A stretch of 24,205 bases of DNA from an uncultured Candidatus Saccharibacteria bacterium. GTDB lineage: Bacteria; Patescibacteriota; Saccharimonadia; Saccharimonadales; Saccharimonadaceae. The translations under genes and the position numbers were made by a program. The stretch is from contig CAOZKB010000007.1 of assembly GCA_948571325.1 (NCBI GenBank), positions 1-24,205 on the forward strand, in the 5' to 3' direction. The notes under the pieces were generated by a model. That model was not told the origin of the DNA and made no database searches. It was given only the letters and a program-made list of their open reading frames with translations. Below, in pieces: positions 12,909-20,444 of this stretch (within the stretch, counting starts at the first letter, position 1; each line of letters starts with the position of its first letter).

Positions 12909-13343
12909 ATGGCAGGAACACCGACTATGGGTACGACCCTTACTGTCACCAAGGCTGGTGACGAAACTGAGGATTTGACAATCAAAAGCCTCACGTCGAT
13001 TGGCGAACTCACTGGCGATCGTGATGAAACCGATGTTACTACACTTGATAGTCCAGACGGAGCTAAGGAATATAGACCTGGTGCTGTTGACTGGGGCTCA
13101 CAAGATGTCGCTGGCAATGTCACTGACGCTACGCAGATGGCTAAACTTCGCGCCATCTTCGATGCGCAAGCCATACGTGAATGGACGATTAGGACGCCAG
13201 CTGGTAACGTTGAGCGCTTTAACGCCTTCATTAAGACTTTCAAGTATGGCGAGAAGACTGTTGATGGTCTTGATACGTTTGGCATGACTTTGCGCGTCTC
13301 TGGTAGCGTCAAATTCAACCCAGAAGACGAGCCCGCGGCTTAA
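12909..13343 (+). CDS. Major tail tube protein
   Basis: This 144-aa beta-rich protein would polymerise into the tail tube. GTTLTVTKAGDETEDLTIKS, LTSIGELTGDRDETDVTTLDSPD and a C-terminal TLRVSGSVKFNP are typical of siphophage tube proteins. The chosen start is ATG 12909 after AAAGGAGAAAAT; an in-frame upstream ATG (12876) overlaps the preceding gene and has no ribosome site. It is followed by a small hairpin and the tail chaperone gene. Confidence 0.88.
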   Translation: MAGTPTMGTTLTVTKAGDETEDLTIKSLTSIGELTGDRDETDVTTLDSPDGAKEYRPGAVDWGSQDVAGNVTDATQMAKLRAIFDAQAIREWTIRTPAGNVERFNAFIKTFKYGEKTVDGLDTFGMTLRVSGSVKFNPEDEPAA

Positions 13344-13354
13344 AGAACGGCGCT

Positions 13355-13375
13355 GGTGGTCGCCTTGTAACCACC
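13355..13375 (+). other. Small hairpin after the tail tube gene
   Basis: GGTGGT (13355-13360) pairs with ACCACC (13370-13375) and is followed by TTTAAG. It is too weak to call a terminator with confidence, but could reduce transcription after the highly expressed tube gene. Confidence 0.3.
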
Positions 13376-13405
13376 TTTAAGTAAACATAATCAAGGAATT
13401 CTCCC

Positions 13406-13729
13406 ATGAAACTAAACTACAAAGCTTCAAACATTGCTAAAGCGGAGCGTGAGCATAACTTAAACTTCTTTGACATGCTCACTACACTCGGCAGCAAGCC
13501 ATCTATTAGCGGTTTACTGTTCCTATTTGAGGCTGGTAATGGAACCGCAGAAGACTTCGACGCGGCTTTTAAGGAAGGCATCGATAAAGTCTTAATGACT
13601 ATTATGGAAGGCCTCAGCGATGCTGGTTTTTTAGGTCAAGAGGACGTTCGAGTTATGAAACGACAGCTAGAGGATCAGAAGAAGATCCAAAAAACTTCAC
13701 CGAGTTCTGGAGAAATAGTCAAAAGCTAG
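13406..13729 (+). CDS. Tail assembly chaperone, short form (gpG-like)
   Basis: This 107-aa helical protein would coat the tape measure during tail assembly. Helices NIAKAEREHNLNFFDMLTTLG and SISGLLFLFEAGNG-TAEDFDAAFKEG fit the G proteins of Gram-positive siphophages, and it sits between tail tube and tape measure as required. A second coding stretch without its own start follows in the -1 frame, read by frameshifting. Confidence 0.85.
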   Translation: MKLNYKASNIAKAEREHNLNFFDMLTTLGSKPSISGLLFLFEAGNGTAEDFDAAFKEGIDKVLMTIMEGLSDAGFLGQEDVRVMKRQLEDQKKIQKTSPSSGEIVKS

Positions 13730-14016
13730 CGTTTCGGATTGGATTACACCCTGCTGAGTTCTGGGAGCTCACACTTGGCGATTTCTATGACTGCCTTGAT
13801 GGGTATGCTGAGCGGATCGAAGAAGAAGCTCGTTTACAGGATAGACTAAACCATATCTTAGGTTCTTATATCGCTATAGGTATAGGTGACCCTAAGAACT
13901 ACCCATCACATCCAATGCTGGACGATAGTAGTTCGAGAAATAGCGGTTTTAGTTTTACATCAGATGAAAGTTTCGACGCTTACATCTGCAGCCTTGCTAA
14001 CAATGCGAAAGGTTAA
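13406..14016 (+). CDS. Tail assembly chaperone, frameshifted long form (gpGT-like)
   Basis: A -1 shift at T TTT TTA (13627-13633) would join the first 76 codons to the -1 frame from 13633 to the stop at 14014-14016, giving about 203 aa. The extension reads ...DPKNFTEFWRNSQKLAFRIG, then HPAEFWELTLGDFYDCLDGY, typical of gpT parts, with no start codon or ribosome site of its own. The T part recruits tube protein. It ends three bases before the tape-measure ATG. An alternative slip point is the A6 run at 13689-13694, where the Lys tRNA could move back one base to read KNFTEFW directly. Confidence 0.8.
13627..13633 (+). other. Programmed -1 frameshift site T TTT TTA
   Basis: The heptamer is in the zero frame of the gene starting at 13406 (codons TTT 13628-13630 and TTA 13631-13633), matching the X XXY YYZ rule exactly. 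The -1 frame is open from here to 14016. Confidence 0.7.
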
Positions 14017-14018
14017 TA

Positions 14019-17000
14019 ATGGCAACAATTGACGAGTTGAGCGTAAGGATCAGCGCTGATTCTAGCAAGTTGACGTCTGAAGTCGGCAAGGCTGAACGAA
14101 AGATCTCTGATTTTAGCAAAAGTACAGAGAAAGCTACGAAACCTCTATCGACTGGCATGGTCGCCATAGGAACTGCTGTTGGGAATGTTCTTGGTAATAT
14201 AGTTTCAAAAGCGTTCCAGTCCATTAACCAGCATATGGATGGCGCTGTCAGACGTTTAGACACGCTCAACAACTATACCCGAGTAATGTCGAATCTTGGC
14301 ATTGCTGCTCAAGACTCTAATAAATCATTAAAAATCCTTGATGACGGTATTACTGGTTTGCCCACTAAGCTTGATGATGCCGCTTCGGCAACGCAACGTC
14401 TAGTTGCCACAAATGGCAATATTGCCGCCTCGACAGATATGTATCTAGCGCTCAATAACGCTATTCTGGCTGGTGGCGCAGCTATTGAAACTCAAAATAC
14501 CGCACTTGAGCAGATGATGCAAGCCTACTCCAAAGGCAAGCCTGATGTCATGGAGTGGCGTGCATTTCTGACGGCAATGCCAGCTCAACTCAAGCAGATC
14601 GCGACAGCTATGGGATATACGTCTACTGCTGTAGGTGGGGATTTATACAATGCGCTTCAGTCTGGCGAAGTAAATATGAATGATTTCATGTTTACCATCA
14701 TGAAGCTTAATAAGGAGGGCGTTGCTGGGTTTGCTAATTTCGCCACACAAGCTCGCAATGCTACTGGTGGTGTGGCGACTAGTATAACTAACCTTAAAAC
14801 AGCTATAACGCGTGGTATAACGCAAGTTTTGGACGTACTAGGTCAATCCAATATCGCTGGATTCTTCAATAGTTTATCTAAGGCTATAGGAACAGCGTTC
14901 AGTTATGTTGCTGCTTTTGTAAAAATCATTAAAGAGGCTGTAGCTTGGATTGGTGCATTATTCGGTGGGTCTGGGTCTACATCTGGACTAGTAAAAGAAA
15001 CTGGTAGCGCTGCTACTAATGTTGATAATATTTCGTCTGGAGCAGCAGGCGTGGCTAGCGGTCTGAATGATGCTAGTAAGGCTGCGAAAAAGCTCAATGG
15101 TCAGCTTGCCGGCTTTGATGAGATGAACGTCCTTAGTCAGCAGGATACCAGTGGTAGCGGCGGGTCTGGCAGTGATGGCTCTGGAGCTAGCGGTAATGCA
15201 GCCATAGGTGATTATGCGTGGGATACATCTGCCATGGAGGTCGCTACCGACAAAATCGATGTACTGGTGGCGAAGATTAAGAAAGCCTTTAAGGATCTTT
15301 TTGGCGAATGGGATTTCAAAAAGATAGGCAAATCACTCAAACAATTTTATGATGACGTGAAGAAGTTTTTCGGCAATGCTGGGAAAATTATTAAAGATGT
15401 GTGGCAGAAATACTTAAGACCATTTATACAGTGGTCTGGGGAGAGTCTACTGCCAGCAACTTTGAATGCTATTGGTGGTGGTATTAGGTTGCTTGGTGAA
15501 ATAATCGGAAACGTGTGGGATACGTTCCTGATGCCATTCATTGACGCTTTTCTTGTGCCAATCGCCCAATTCACTGGCGGGGTCATTGTTAATGTCCTAA
15601 ATGGAGTTGGTAATGCCTTGCGAGGTATCGCCAATAACAGTGCTGCAGTTGAAACTATATCTTTAATCGTCAAAGGCTTTATTACTTTGATTGGACTCAA
15701 TCTCGTTGCTGGCTTCTTTACTGGTCTAATTAATGCTATCACTGGTGGCAGTATCGCGATGAGTGGATTTCTAGGAGTATTATCTAAGACAACTGGTGGT
15801 TGGGACTTATTTAACAAAGCTGGTGCTACTGGGTCGGGCATTATAAACTCTCTCAAAGATGGCGTCAGCAGTGTTGTTGGTAAAATCTCTGCGCTTGGTG
15901 TTCCTCTTGCTAATGCAGCTAATGGTTTTACTGGAGCAACTGCTGGGTCGCAAATGTTTATTTCTTCACTTGGTGCCGGCTTAATAATCATGGAAGCGGT
16001 AGTGGCTGTAGTGTTGGCAATCCAAACAGCTATGGAACTTATTAAGCTTAAGACCATGGAAGCAGACTTGGCGGAACGCCAATATATGGATACTACAAAG
16101 CTGATCTCTGAAGCTCAAGCACATCATAACGAAACTATTGAGCGCCAAGTAGCGCTAAAAGAACGATTGGACGAAATTACCAAAACCCTCAATGAAACCA
16201 ATTTGTCTCTTTTGGAATCCCAAAATCGGGTCATCGAGCTAACCTCGATTGCTAATGAGATTTCGGAAAAATATGGAATGACGCTAGACCAAGCTCGTGT
16301 CTATGTCAATAACTTGGATATAGCCAGTGGTAATCTTACAGAGAAAGACCGCGAGCTAGCTGAGGCGGTTCTAAAATTAGAGCAAGGTGAAACTAAACTT
16401 GATGAGGCGACAAGAAAAGTAAAAGATACCCAAGATGAACTTGTTGGAACTGGCGAAGCTTTAGATGAACAACGTCGCGGAGAAGTCGCCGAACTTAAGA
16501 AAGTCGAATTAGCGACATTACTTCAAGCTGGCAAATACGACGAACTGAAACAAAAAATGATTGAGCTCACACAACAGGGATATGAGTATACTAACGCTAA
16601 TGGAGAACAGGTCAAGGTAGTTGGAGAAGATGTAGAAAATCTCGTTAATTTCTTCGGTGACCAACTTGCTCGTGGTCAAGATGACAATGCTAAAGCATGG
16701 AGAGCAATGTGGCAAGATGCGGACAGAAATATCAACAATTTGAAAAACTCTACAGGCAGCCTTGCTAATACAATGAGATCCGAGGGGGTTAAGGCTGGCG
16801 AGAATGTAGGGGAAGGTATTGGACAAGGTGTAAAGAGCAAGCAGGGTTGGCTGGGCTCTACTATTGGTAGCATTGGTAGTTCTATGCTTGGTGTCTTCAA
16901 GAAGCAATTTGATATTCATTCGCCATCAAAAGTTATGGCTCAAATGGGCTCGTATATCATGCAAGGTGTTGGCGTAGGACTTGAAAGCGAAGAAGACTCG

Positions 17001-17315
17001 CTTAATAAGATGATGTCGGGTATAGGTAGCTCTATACAAGATAGTTTCAGCGATGCCGTAACCAACATTCCTAATATAATCCCCAGTTTAAGTATTGATA
17101 ACCTTGGAACAAGTATAAACCTACCAGAGGTTAATAACCGGATTCAGCATCAGATTAAAGACGAGTTAAAAGTTCAAAAACAACCAATCGAGCTTTCTGC
17201 AACTTTGCAAATCGACGGCAAAGATATACCTGTCTCACTAAATTTTGCGCAAAACATGGCAGATTCAATCAACAGGGTCTCTCAACTGAAAAATCATAGC
17301 ATTATAAAAGTCTAA
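14019..17315 (+). CDS. Tape measure protein
   Basis: This 1098-aa protein would set tail length and be ejected with the DNA. The N-terminus has the typical coiled start (LSVRISADSSKLTSEVGKAE) and tape-measure repeats (ATQRLVATNGNIAAS, AFLTAMPAQLKQIATAMGY). Hydrophobic segments lie near residues 300-320, 552-578 and 653-680, a long coiled coil follows (about 685-840), and near 963 comes the DIHSPSKVMAQMGSYIMQGVGVGL motif common to the C-terminal part of tape measures. A Gly/Ser-rich linker lies near residues 375-392. Its 3' end overlaps the convergent accessory gene by four bases with no terminator between them. Confidence 0.95.
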   Translation: MATIDELSVRISADSSKLTSEVGKAERKISDFSKSTEKATKPLSTGMVAIGTAVGNVLGNIVSKAFQSINQHMDGAVRRLDTLNNYTRVMSNLGIAAQDSNKSLKILDDGITGLPTKLDDAASATQRLVATNGNIAASTDMYLALNNAILAGGAAIETQNTALEQMMQAYSKGKPDVMEWRAFLTAMPAQLKQIATAMGYTSTAVGGDLYNALQSGEVNMNDFMFTIMKLNKEGVAGFANFATQARNATGGVATSITNLKTAITRGITQVLDVLGQSNIAGFFNSLSKAIGTAFSYVAAFVKIIKEAVAWIGALFGGSGSTSGLVKETGSAATNVDNISSGAAGVASGLNDASKAAKKLNGQLAGFDEMNVLSQQDTSGSGGSGSDGSGASGNAAIGDYAWDTSAMEVATDKIDVLVAKIKKAFKDLFGEWDFKKIGKSLKQFYDDVKKFFGNAGKIIKDVWQKYLRPFIQWSGESLLPATLNAIGGGIRLLGEIIGNVWDTFLMPFIDAFLVPIAQFTGGVIVNVLNGVGNALRGIANNSAAVETISLIVKGFITLIGLNLVAGFFTGLINAITGGSIAMSGFLGVLSKTTGGWDLFNKAGATGSGIINSLKDGVSSVVGKISALGVPLANAANGFTGATAGSQMFISSLGAGLIIMEAVVAVVLAIQTAMELIKLKTMEADLAERQYMDTTKLISEAQAHHNETIERQVALKERLDEITKTLNETNLSLLESQNRVIELTSIANEISEKYGMTLDQARVYVNNLDIASGNLTEKDRELAEAVLKLEQGETKLDEATRKVKDTQDELVGTGEALDEQRRGEVAELKKVELATLLQAGKYDELKQKMIELTQQGYEYTNANGEQVKVVGEDVENLVNFFGDQLARGQDDNAKAWRAMWQDADRNINNLKNSTGSLANTMRSEGVKAGENVGEGIGQGVKSKQGWLGSTIGSIGSSMLGVFKKQFDIHSPSKVMAQMGSYIMQGVGVGLESEEDSLNKMMSGIGSSIQDSFSDAVTNIPNIIPSLSIDNLGTSINLPEVNNRIQHQIKDELKVQKQPIELSATLQIDGKDIPVSLNFAQNMADSINRVSQLKNHSIIKV

Positions 17316-17695
17316 TCCTCTTCAGCTGTATAAGTAAGCCTTTCCTCTTTCCCGTCAAGGTTGGTATAAGTTATCACAAACCCTCTACTACCATAGCGTG
17401 TATAGTTTAGGTTTGGGAGAGTTTCCTTTACGGACTCAATGTCTTCCGTAAGATTCTCTAGCTTCTCTGGGAAATAACCTTTATCAATATATTGAAGCTT
17501 GGCAGTGAGGTATAATTGCTGTGCTACTGATTCTTGATGGTTACGTTTTGACTGGTCTATAAGACATTCGGTTGTCAAAGGTTCTTTCTCGGGTTGGCTC
17601 GAGGTACGGTTTATTAAAAAAATTGCGCTTACGGCTAATACGCCAACTGCTATTACACCTAGCAATATATAGGTGAGTTTCTTATTTTTATGCAT
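17312..17695 (-). CDS. Membrane-anchored accessory (moron-like) protein
   Basis: This 127-aa protein has a short basic start (MHKNKKL), one transmembrane segment (about residues 9-28, YILLGVIAVGVLAVSAIFLI), then a polar domain of about 95 residues likely outside the cell, with LTAKLQYIDKGYFPEKLENL and a beta-rich end. No lipobox is clear, and the family is not recognised; the layout faintly recalls minor pilin-like proteins. It has its own promoter and structured leader, lies between two convergent late blocks, and is not an expected virion part. These are marks of a lysogen-expressed moron, such as a surface or superinfection-exclusion protein, by inference only. AAGGA precedes the start. 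Confidence 0.7.
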   Translation of the reverse strand: MHKNKKLTYILLGVIAVGVLAVSAIFLINRTSSQPEKEPLTTECLIDQSKRNHQESVAQQLYLTAKLQYIDKGYFPEKLENLTEDIESVKETLPNLNYTRYGSRGFVITYTNLDGKEERLTYTAEED

Positions 17696-17743
17696 TCTTA
17701 TCCTTTTGTGGTAAGTTGTTATTTATCGTGTTACTAGTAGACC

Positions 17744-17862
17744 AAAAACGGCACTCACGTAGTTGTTCCAAAACTATTCTATAAACCAAAAACTTCAGTC
17801 TATAACTCGTGAATGCCGGTTATGGCAACCGAAGCTCGTGATTGATAAAATAATTTTGGAAC
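17744..17862 (-). promoter_or_regulatory. Structured leader with interleaved stems, attenuator-like
   Basis: Two inverted repeats interleave. Stem A pairs 17849-17862 with 17765-17778 (14 bp). Stem B pairs 17808-17818 with 17749-17759 (11 bp). Each has one non-Watson-Crick pair, which is G-U in minus-strand RNA but A-C in plus-strand RNA, so both fit a leftward transcript. Stem B is directly followed by five U (17748-17744), like an intrinsic terminator with a long loop. The arms alternate in order A, B, A, B, so they form either a pseudoknot or competing folds ahead of the gene at 17695. Confidence 0.6.
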
Positions 17863-17868
17863 ACTCTT

Positions 17869-17898
17869 ATTATATCACGTCGATATTAAGTCTGTAAC
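17869..17898 (-). promoter_or_regulatory. Promoter of the accessory gene, overlapping the inversion repeat
   Basis: On the minus strand: TATAAT (17874-17869) preceded by TGA (extended -10), with GTTACA (17898-17893) as a partial -35 at an 18-bp spacing. The -35 lies inside the 18-bp inverted repeat, so it stays the same after inversion, while sequence upstream of it would change. Start of transcription is expected near 17862. Confidence 0.55.
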
Positions 17899-17903
17899 AT
17901 TGA
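17886..17903 (+). repeat. Left 18-bp inverted repeat of the invertible tail-fibre segment
   Basis: TTAAGTCTGTAACATTGA here is perfectly repeated in inverse at 18387-18404. In both places it encodes the same frame (KSVTL), but sequence on either side is unrelated or strongly diverged, which points to a recombination site rather than ordinary homology. Confidence 0.82.
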
Positions 17904-18151
17904 CACCTAGCCAGGTTCCGTCGCACAGTCATGATATAAGGTTTGCATCGGAAACTGGTAGTGGAGTTACTATTAGTCACACTGGCTCAGGAGTAAGGGT
18001 ACTTGATGTTACGAGCTGGGACTGGGCTTACAATGTCCAAAACTCTTTTGGGACTGGTTCAAATCTGATAACCTCTAAATTTGGCGGTAGCAGCTCACAT
18101 AATAATTTACAACCCTATATTACGTGCTATTTTTGGCGTCGCACAGCTTAA
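17886..18151 (+). pseudogene. Silent alternative tail-fibre tip cassette
   Basis: The frame reads KSVTL, then TPSQVPSHSHDIRF, Gly/Ser-rich strands, and SHNNLQPYITCYFWRRTA. It is clearly homologous to the end of the expressed fibre (SVAQMPLHSHGIK ... HSNIQPYTTCYFWRRTV), while the middle differs. There is no start codon with a ribosome site, no promoter, and upstream of the repeat the frame carries no fibre homology. It is therefore a stored C-terminus that becomes expressed only after inversion, not a degenerate gene: it has no frameshift or internal stop. Confidence 0.82.
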
Positions 18152-18386
18152 ACTGTCCTTCGCCAGAAATAACATGTGGTATAGGGCTGAATATTGGAGT
18201 GCGCATTACCACTACCCGTATTGTGTGTTTCGCCCACGATAGGGATATCGTTAAATTGCGTGTTTGATCCCCAGACGTATGCCGAGGGCGCGAGCCAGTT
18301 ACCTGAACCAGTCCCAGTAGCCGTCCAAGCATTTTTGAACCTGAGGTTTTTTATACCATGACTATGTAACGGCATCTGTGCTACGC
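17904..18386. mobile_element. Predicted invertible DNA segment carrying two alternative tail-fibre tips
   Basis: These 483 bases between the inverted repeats contain two fibre C-termini, tail to tail, with stops overlapping at 18148-18151 inside the near-palindrome ACAGCTTAAACTGT (18143-18156). Inversion would replace the last 79 residues of the fibre by the 82 encoded on the other strand, in frame. The design resembles the tail-fibre inversion systems of Mu and P1. No serine invertase gene is present in the window. Confidence 0.8.
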
Positions 18387-20430
18387 TCAATGTTACAGAC
18401 TTAACACCTCCAGTTTTATTAACAGTGTTAAACTCACTCTCGCCAGTATTTACCCCAACTGGCACTCTTCCAGCACCCCATGTTACCCATGTACCACCGT
18501 AAATTTCTGCAACCTTTGCTGCAGTGTCCAGAGTTGTAGACATGATAACCTGGCCAACATGCGTAGGCATAAGGGGTTGATTCTTAGCATAAATTGCCGT
18601 CTTGGCTGACAAGTTATTCGCGGTGACGTCATCAGTCAATTCCGCTGCTGTACCATAGATTTTGCCAGCTACTTCTAGCTGTCCGTTATTTCCCTTTAGC
18701 AAAGACTTCTCTGGTCGTTTGCCGACAGACACGCGCCCATCATCACCAATAAAGAACTTTGGAATCCCCATTGATAGCACAAGACTAACTGTGGTAGTTG
18801 TGAACTCATCTGTTGCGCTGACCTCAATATCCCACTGTGAGCTGTTATCAAACGTCTTTGCTAAGTTACTGGTCTCCCAAGCACCTTCTTTTATTACGAC
18901 AGGTCGCACCTCCCAACTACTCCACTCACTACTAGAAGATTTCTTATAGCGGTATTTGATCACAAGGGAGTTTTTCGCAACACCATCAATAACAACAGGT
19001 GCGTAAGTGCCTTTGATGGCGAGTGTAGAACTTGCCTCAAAGCCATTCTCGCGGGTAATATTGGCGGCAATCGTAGGCTCACTCCACGGATATACCATCA
19101 CATCTTTAGCTACCTGCGTAGCGGATTGAAGCGCGTCGACCGCTAAAACAGCAAGCACTAGCGTCGAAGTTTGAGTTGGCGCCGACAAGGTTTTACTCAC
19201 ATCCTCCGTATCCGAATAATCCATGAAGTAATTCTGACCACTAAATGCGATGTTGTAGCCAGACATAGCAGTATTTTGATTGCCAGTGGCTTTTTCTTCT
19301 ATGGGAATCGTAACGATTGGTATAGATTGGCATTCGATAAATACTTGATCACTACCAGTAAGCGCAGTAACTTTAGCATTATCGTCTCGAAACGCGAAAT
19401 CTTTGAAGTTTGGTGCAGCATGTGTGCTCAATGTGCTGAAAGTCAAAGATTTAGTGGACGAATCGCCAGCCGAAGTCGTTAATTTAGCTTGCACTATAAT
19501 GCTTTTACTGGAAGGTAAATTGGGGATTGTAAATGACCCAGAGGTTGCGCTGGCAGTACCTGCGTCAATCCAGTTACTGTAGCTACTTCCGTTATCAATC
19601 GAGTACCGGTATTTTAGGGTGCGTGTTAATGCTCCGCCATCAGACTGTCTCGACCAACCAATTGTCGCTTTGACCGTATTGTATGTACTATATACCTGCG
19701 AGCTTAGTCTTAATGTTGATAGTGGTGGACACGGGGTTGTGAATGTCGGCCCCTGAAATCGAGAATCTAATGCACCATTGGACGCGTAAACGCCTGTATG
19801 GTAAGTCTTATTACCGATTATCGTAAAACTGTCGCCAAACATGGTCGAACTATTCGTCACGGTAGTCGTTGCGCCGTTTGCAAGACCAGAATTCTGCCGT
19901 GCTGGCACGCCAGCAGTATAGGCTTTTTCTAAGATTTTGAGTTCAAGGTTTTTATTGGTATTTGGTGTACCAAATGAAGCTACGCCTACTTTGGCAGTTA
20001 CGGAGTTATAAGTTTTGCTTATCACATTGACGTATCCGCCTGATGGTGCGACGTACCCATCTGGCACACTAAACCCAGTCGAACCAGACCCGTTGAGATT
20101 TGTTGAGGCTGCGCCGCTAGTGGCCCAAGAGATTGTAATGTTGCGAGCTGAACCGCTGAAGGTCTTGCTAGCCGTTAGAATTGGACCTTGCCAAACATTT
20201 TGCTGTCCGCCAGCGACTGTTACAGCACCAGAACCTGATGTGGTTGTTCCATCAATAGTGATAGATCGGCTAACATTACTATCGTAGGTCGATCCACTAT
20301 AGTTATTGGTACGCCGCATGTAGAGCTTGGCGGTAACGGTAACGTTTCCACCACTTTTGCTCGTAATGATCTCTAAACCACCCTGAATATACGAGTTGGC
20401 GGTATTTGCAATTGCATAATCAACTGACAT
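18148..20430 (-). CDS. Tail fibre / receptor-binding protein with switchable C-terminus
   Basis: This 760-aa beta-rich protein is probably the host-binding fibre. Its N-terminal half recalls DUF859-type siphophage structural proteins (SVDYAIANTANSYIQGGLEI, repeated Ig/FN3-like modules such as VKATIGWSRQSDGGALTR). Near 570-600 is a short trimeric-fibre-like motif (FFIGDDGRVSVGKRPEKSLL). A tail-collar-like module follows (HVGQVIMSTTLDTAAK, YGGTWVTWGAGRVPVGVN), ending in a His-rich tip, HSHG to CYFWRRTV, as in phage collar and short-fibre proteins. The last 79 residues lie in the invertible segment. AAGGAG precedes the start, 14 bases after the tail-hub gene. Confidence 0.88.
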   Translation of the reverse strand: MSVDYAIANTANSYIQGGLEIITSKSGGNVTVTAKLYMRRTNNYSGSTYDSNVSRSITIDGTTTSGSGAVTVAGGQQNVWQGPILTASKTFSGSARNITISWATSGAASTNLNGSGSTGFSVPDGYVAPSGGYVNVISKTYNSVTAKVGVASFGTPNTNKNLELKILEKAYTAGVPARQNSGLANGATTTVTNSSTMFGDSFTIIGNKTYHTGVYASNGALDSRFQGPTFTTPCPPLSTLRLSSQVYSTYNTVKATIGWSRQSDGGALTRTLKYRYSIDNGSSYSNWIDAGTASATSGSFTIPNLPSSKSIIVQAKLTTSAGDSSTKSLTFSTLSTHAAPNFKDFAFRDDNAKVTALTGSDQVFIECQSIPIVTIPIEEKATGNQNTAMSGYNIAFSGQNYFMDYSDTEDVSKTLSAPTQTSTLVLAVLAVDALQSATQVAKDVMVYPWSEPTIAANITRENGFEASSTLAIKGTYAPVVIDGVAKNSLVIKYRYKKSSSSEWSSWEVRPVVIKEGAWETSNLAKTFDNSSQWDIEVSATDEFTTTTVSLVLSMGIPKFFIGDDGRVSVGKRPEKSLLKGNNGQLEVAGKIYGTAAELTDDVTANNLSAKTAIYAKNQPLMPTHVGQVIMSTTLDTAAKVAEIYGGTWVTWGAGRVPVGVNTGESEFNTVNKTGGVKSVTLSVAQMPLHSHGIKNLRFKNAWTATGTGSGNWLAPSAYVWGSNTQFNDIPIVGETHNTGSGNAHSNIQPYTTCYFWRRTV
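18387..18404 (-). repeat. Right 18-bp inverted repeat of the invertible tail-fibre segment
   Basis: This is the inverse copy of 17886-17903, located inside the fibre gene at codons 676-681. Recombination here leaves the fibre sequence unchanged up to Leu681 and changes everything after it. Confidence 0.82.
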
Positions 20431-20444
20431 ATTTCTCCTTATTC

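Noticed and set aside
15347..16057. Leftward open frame of 236 codons inside the tape measure gene
   Set aside because: Antisense to a well-supported tape measure protein; composition rich in Pro/Ile/Leu is what the complement of such a gene gives.
17511..17516. TATAAT on the plus strand inside the accessory gene
   Set aside because: No extended -10, no -35, no 12-mer element and no gene downstream on that strand before the silent cassette.
17900..18151. Rightward frame read as an independent small tail gene starting at TTG
   Set aside because: The TTG is inside the inverted repeat, with no ribosome site, and matches an internal codon of the fibre gene. It is better explained as a silent tip cassette.
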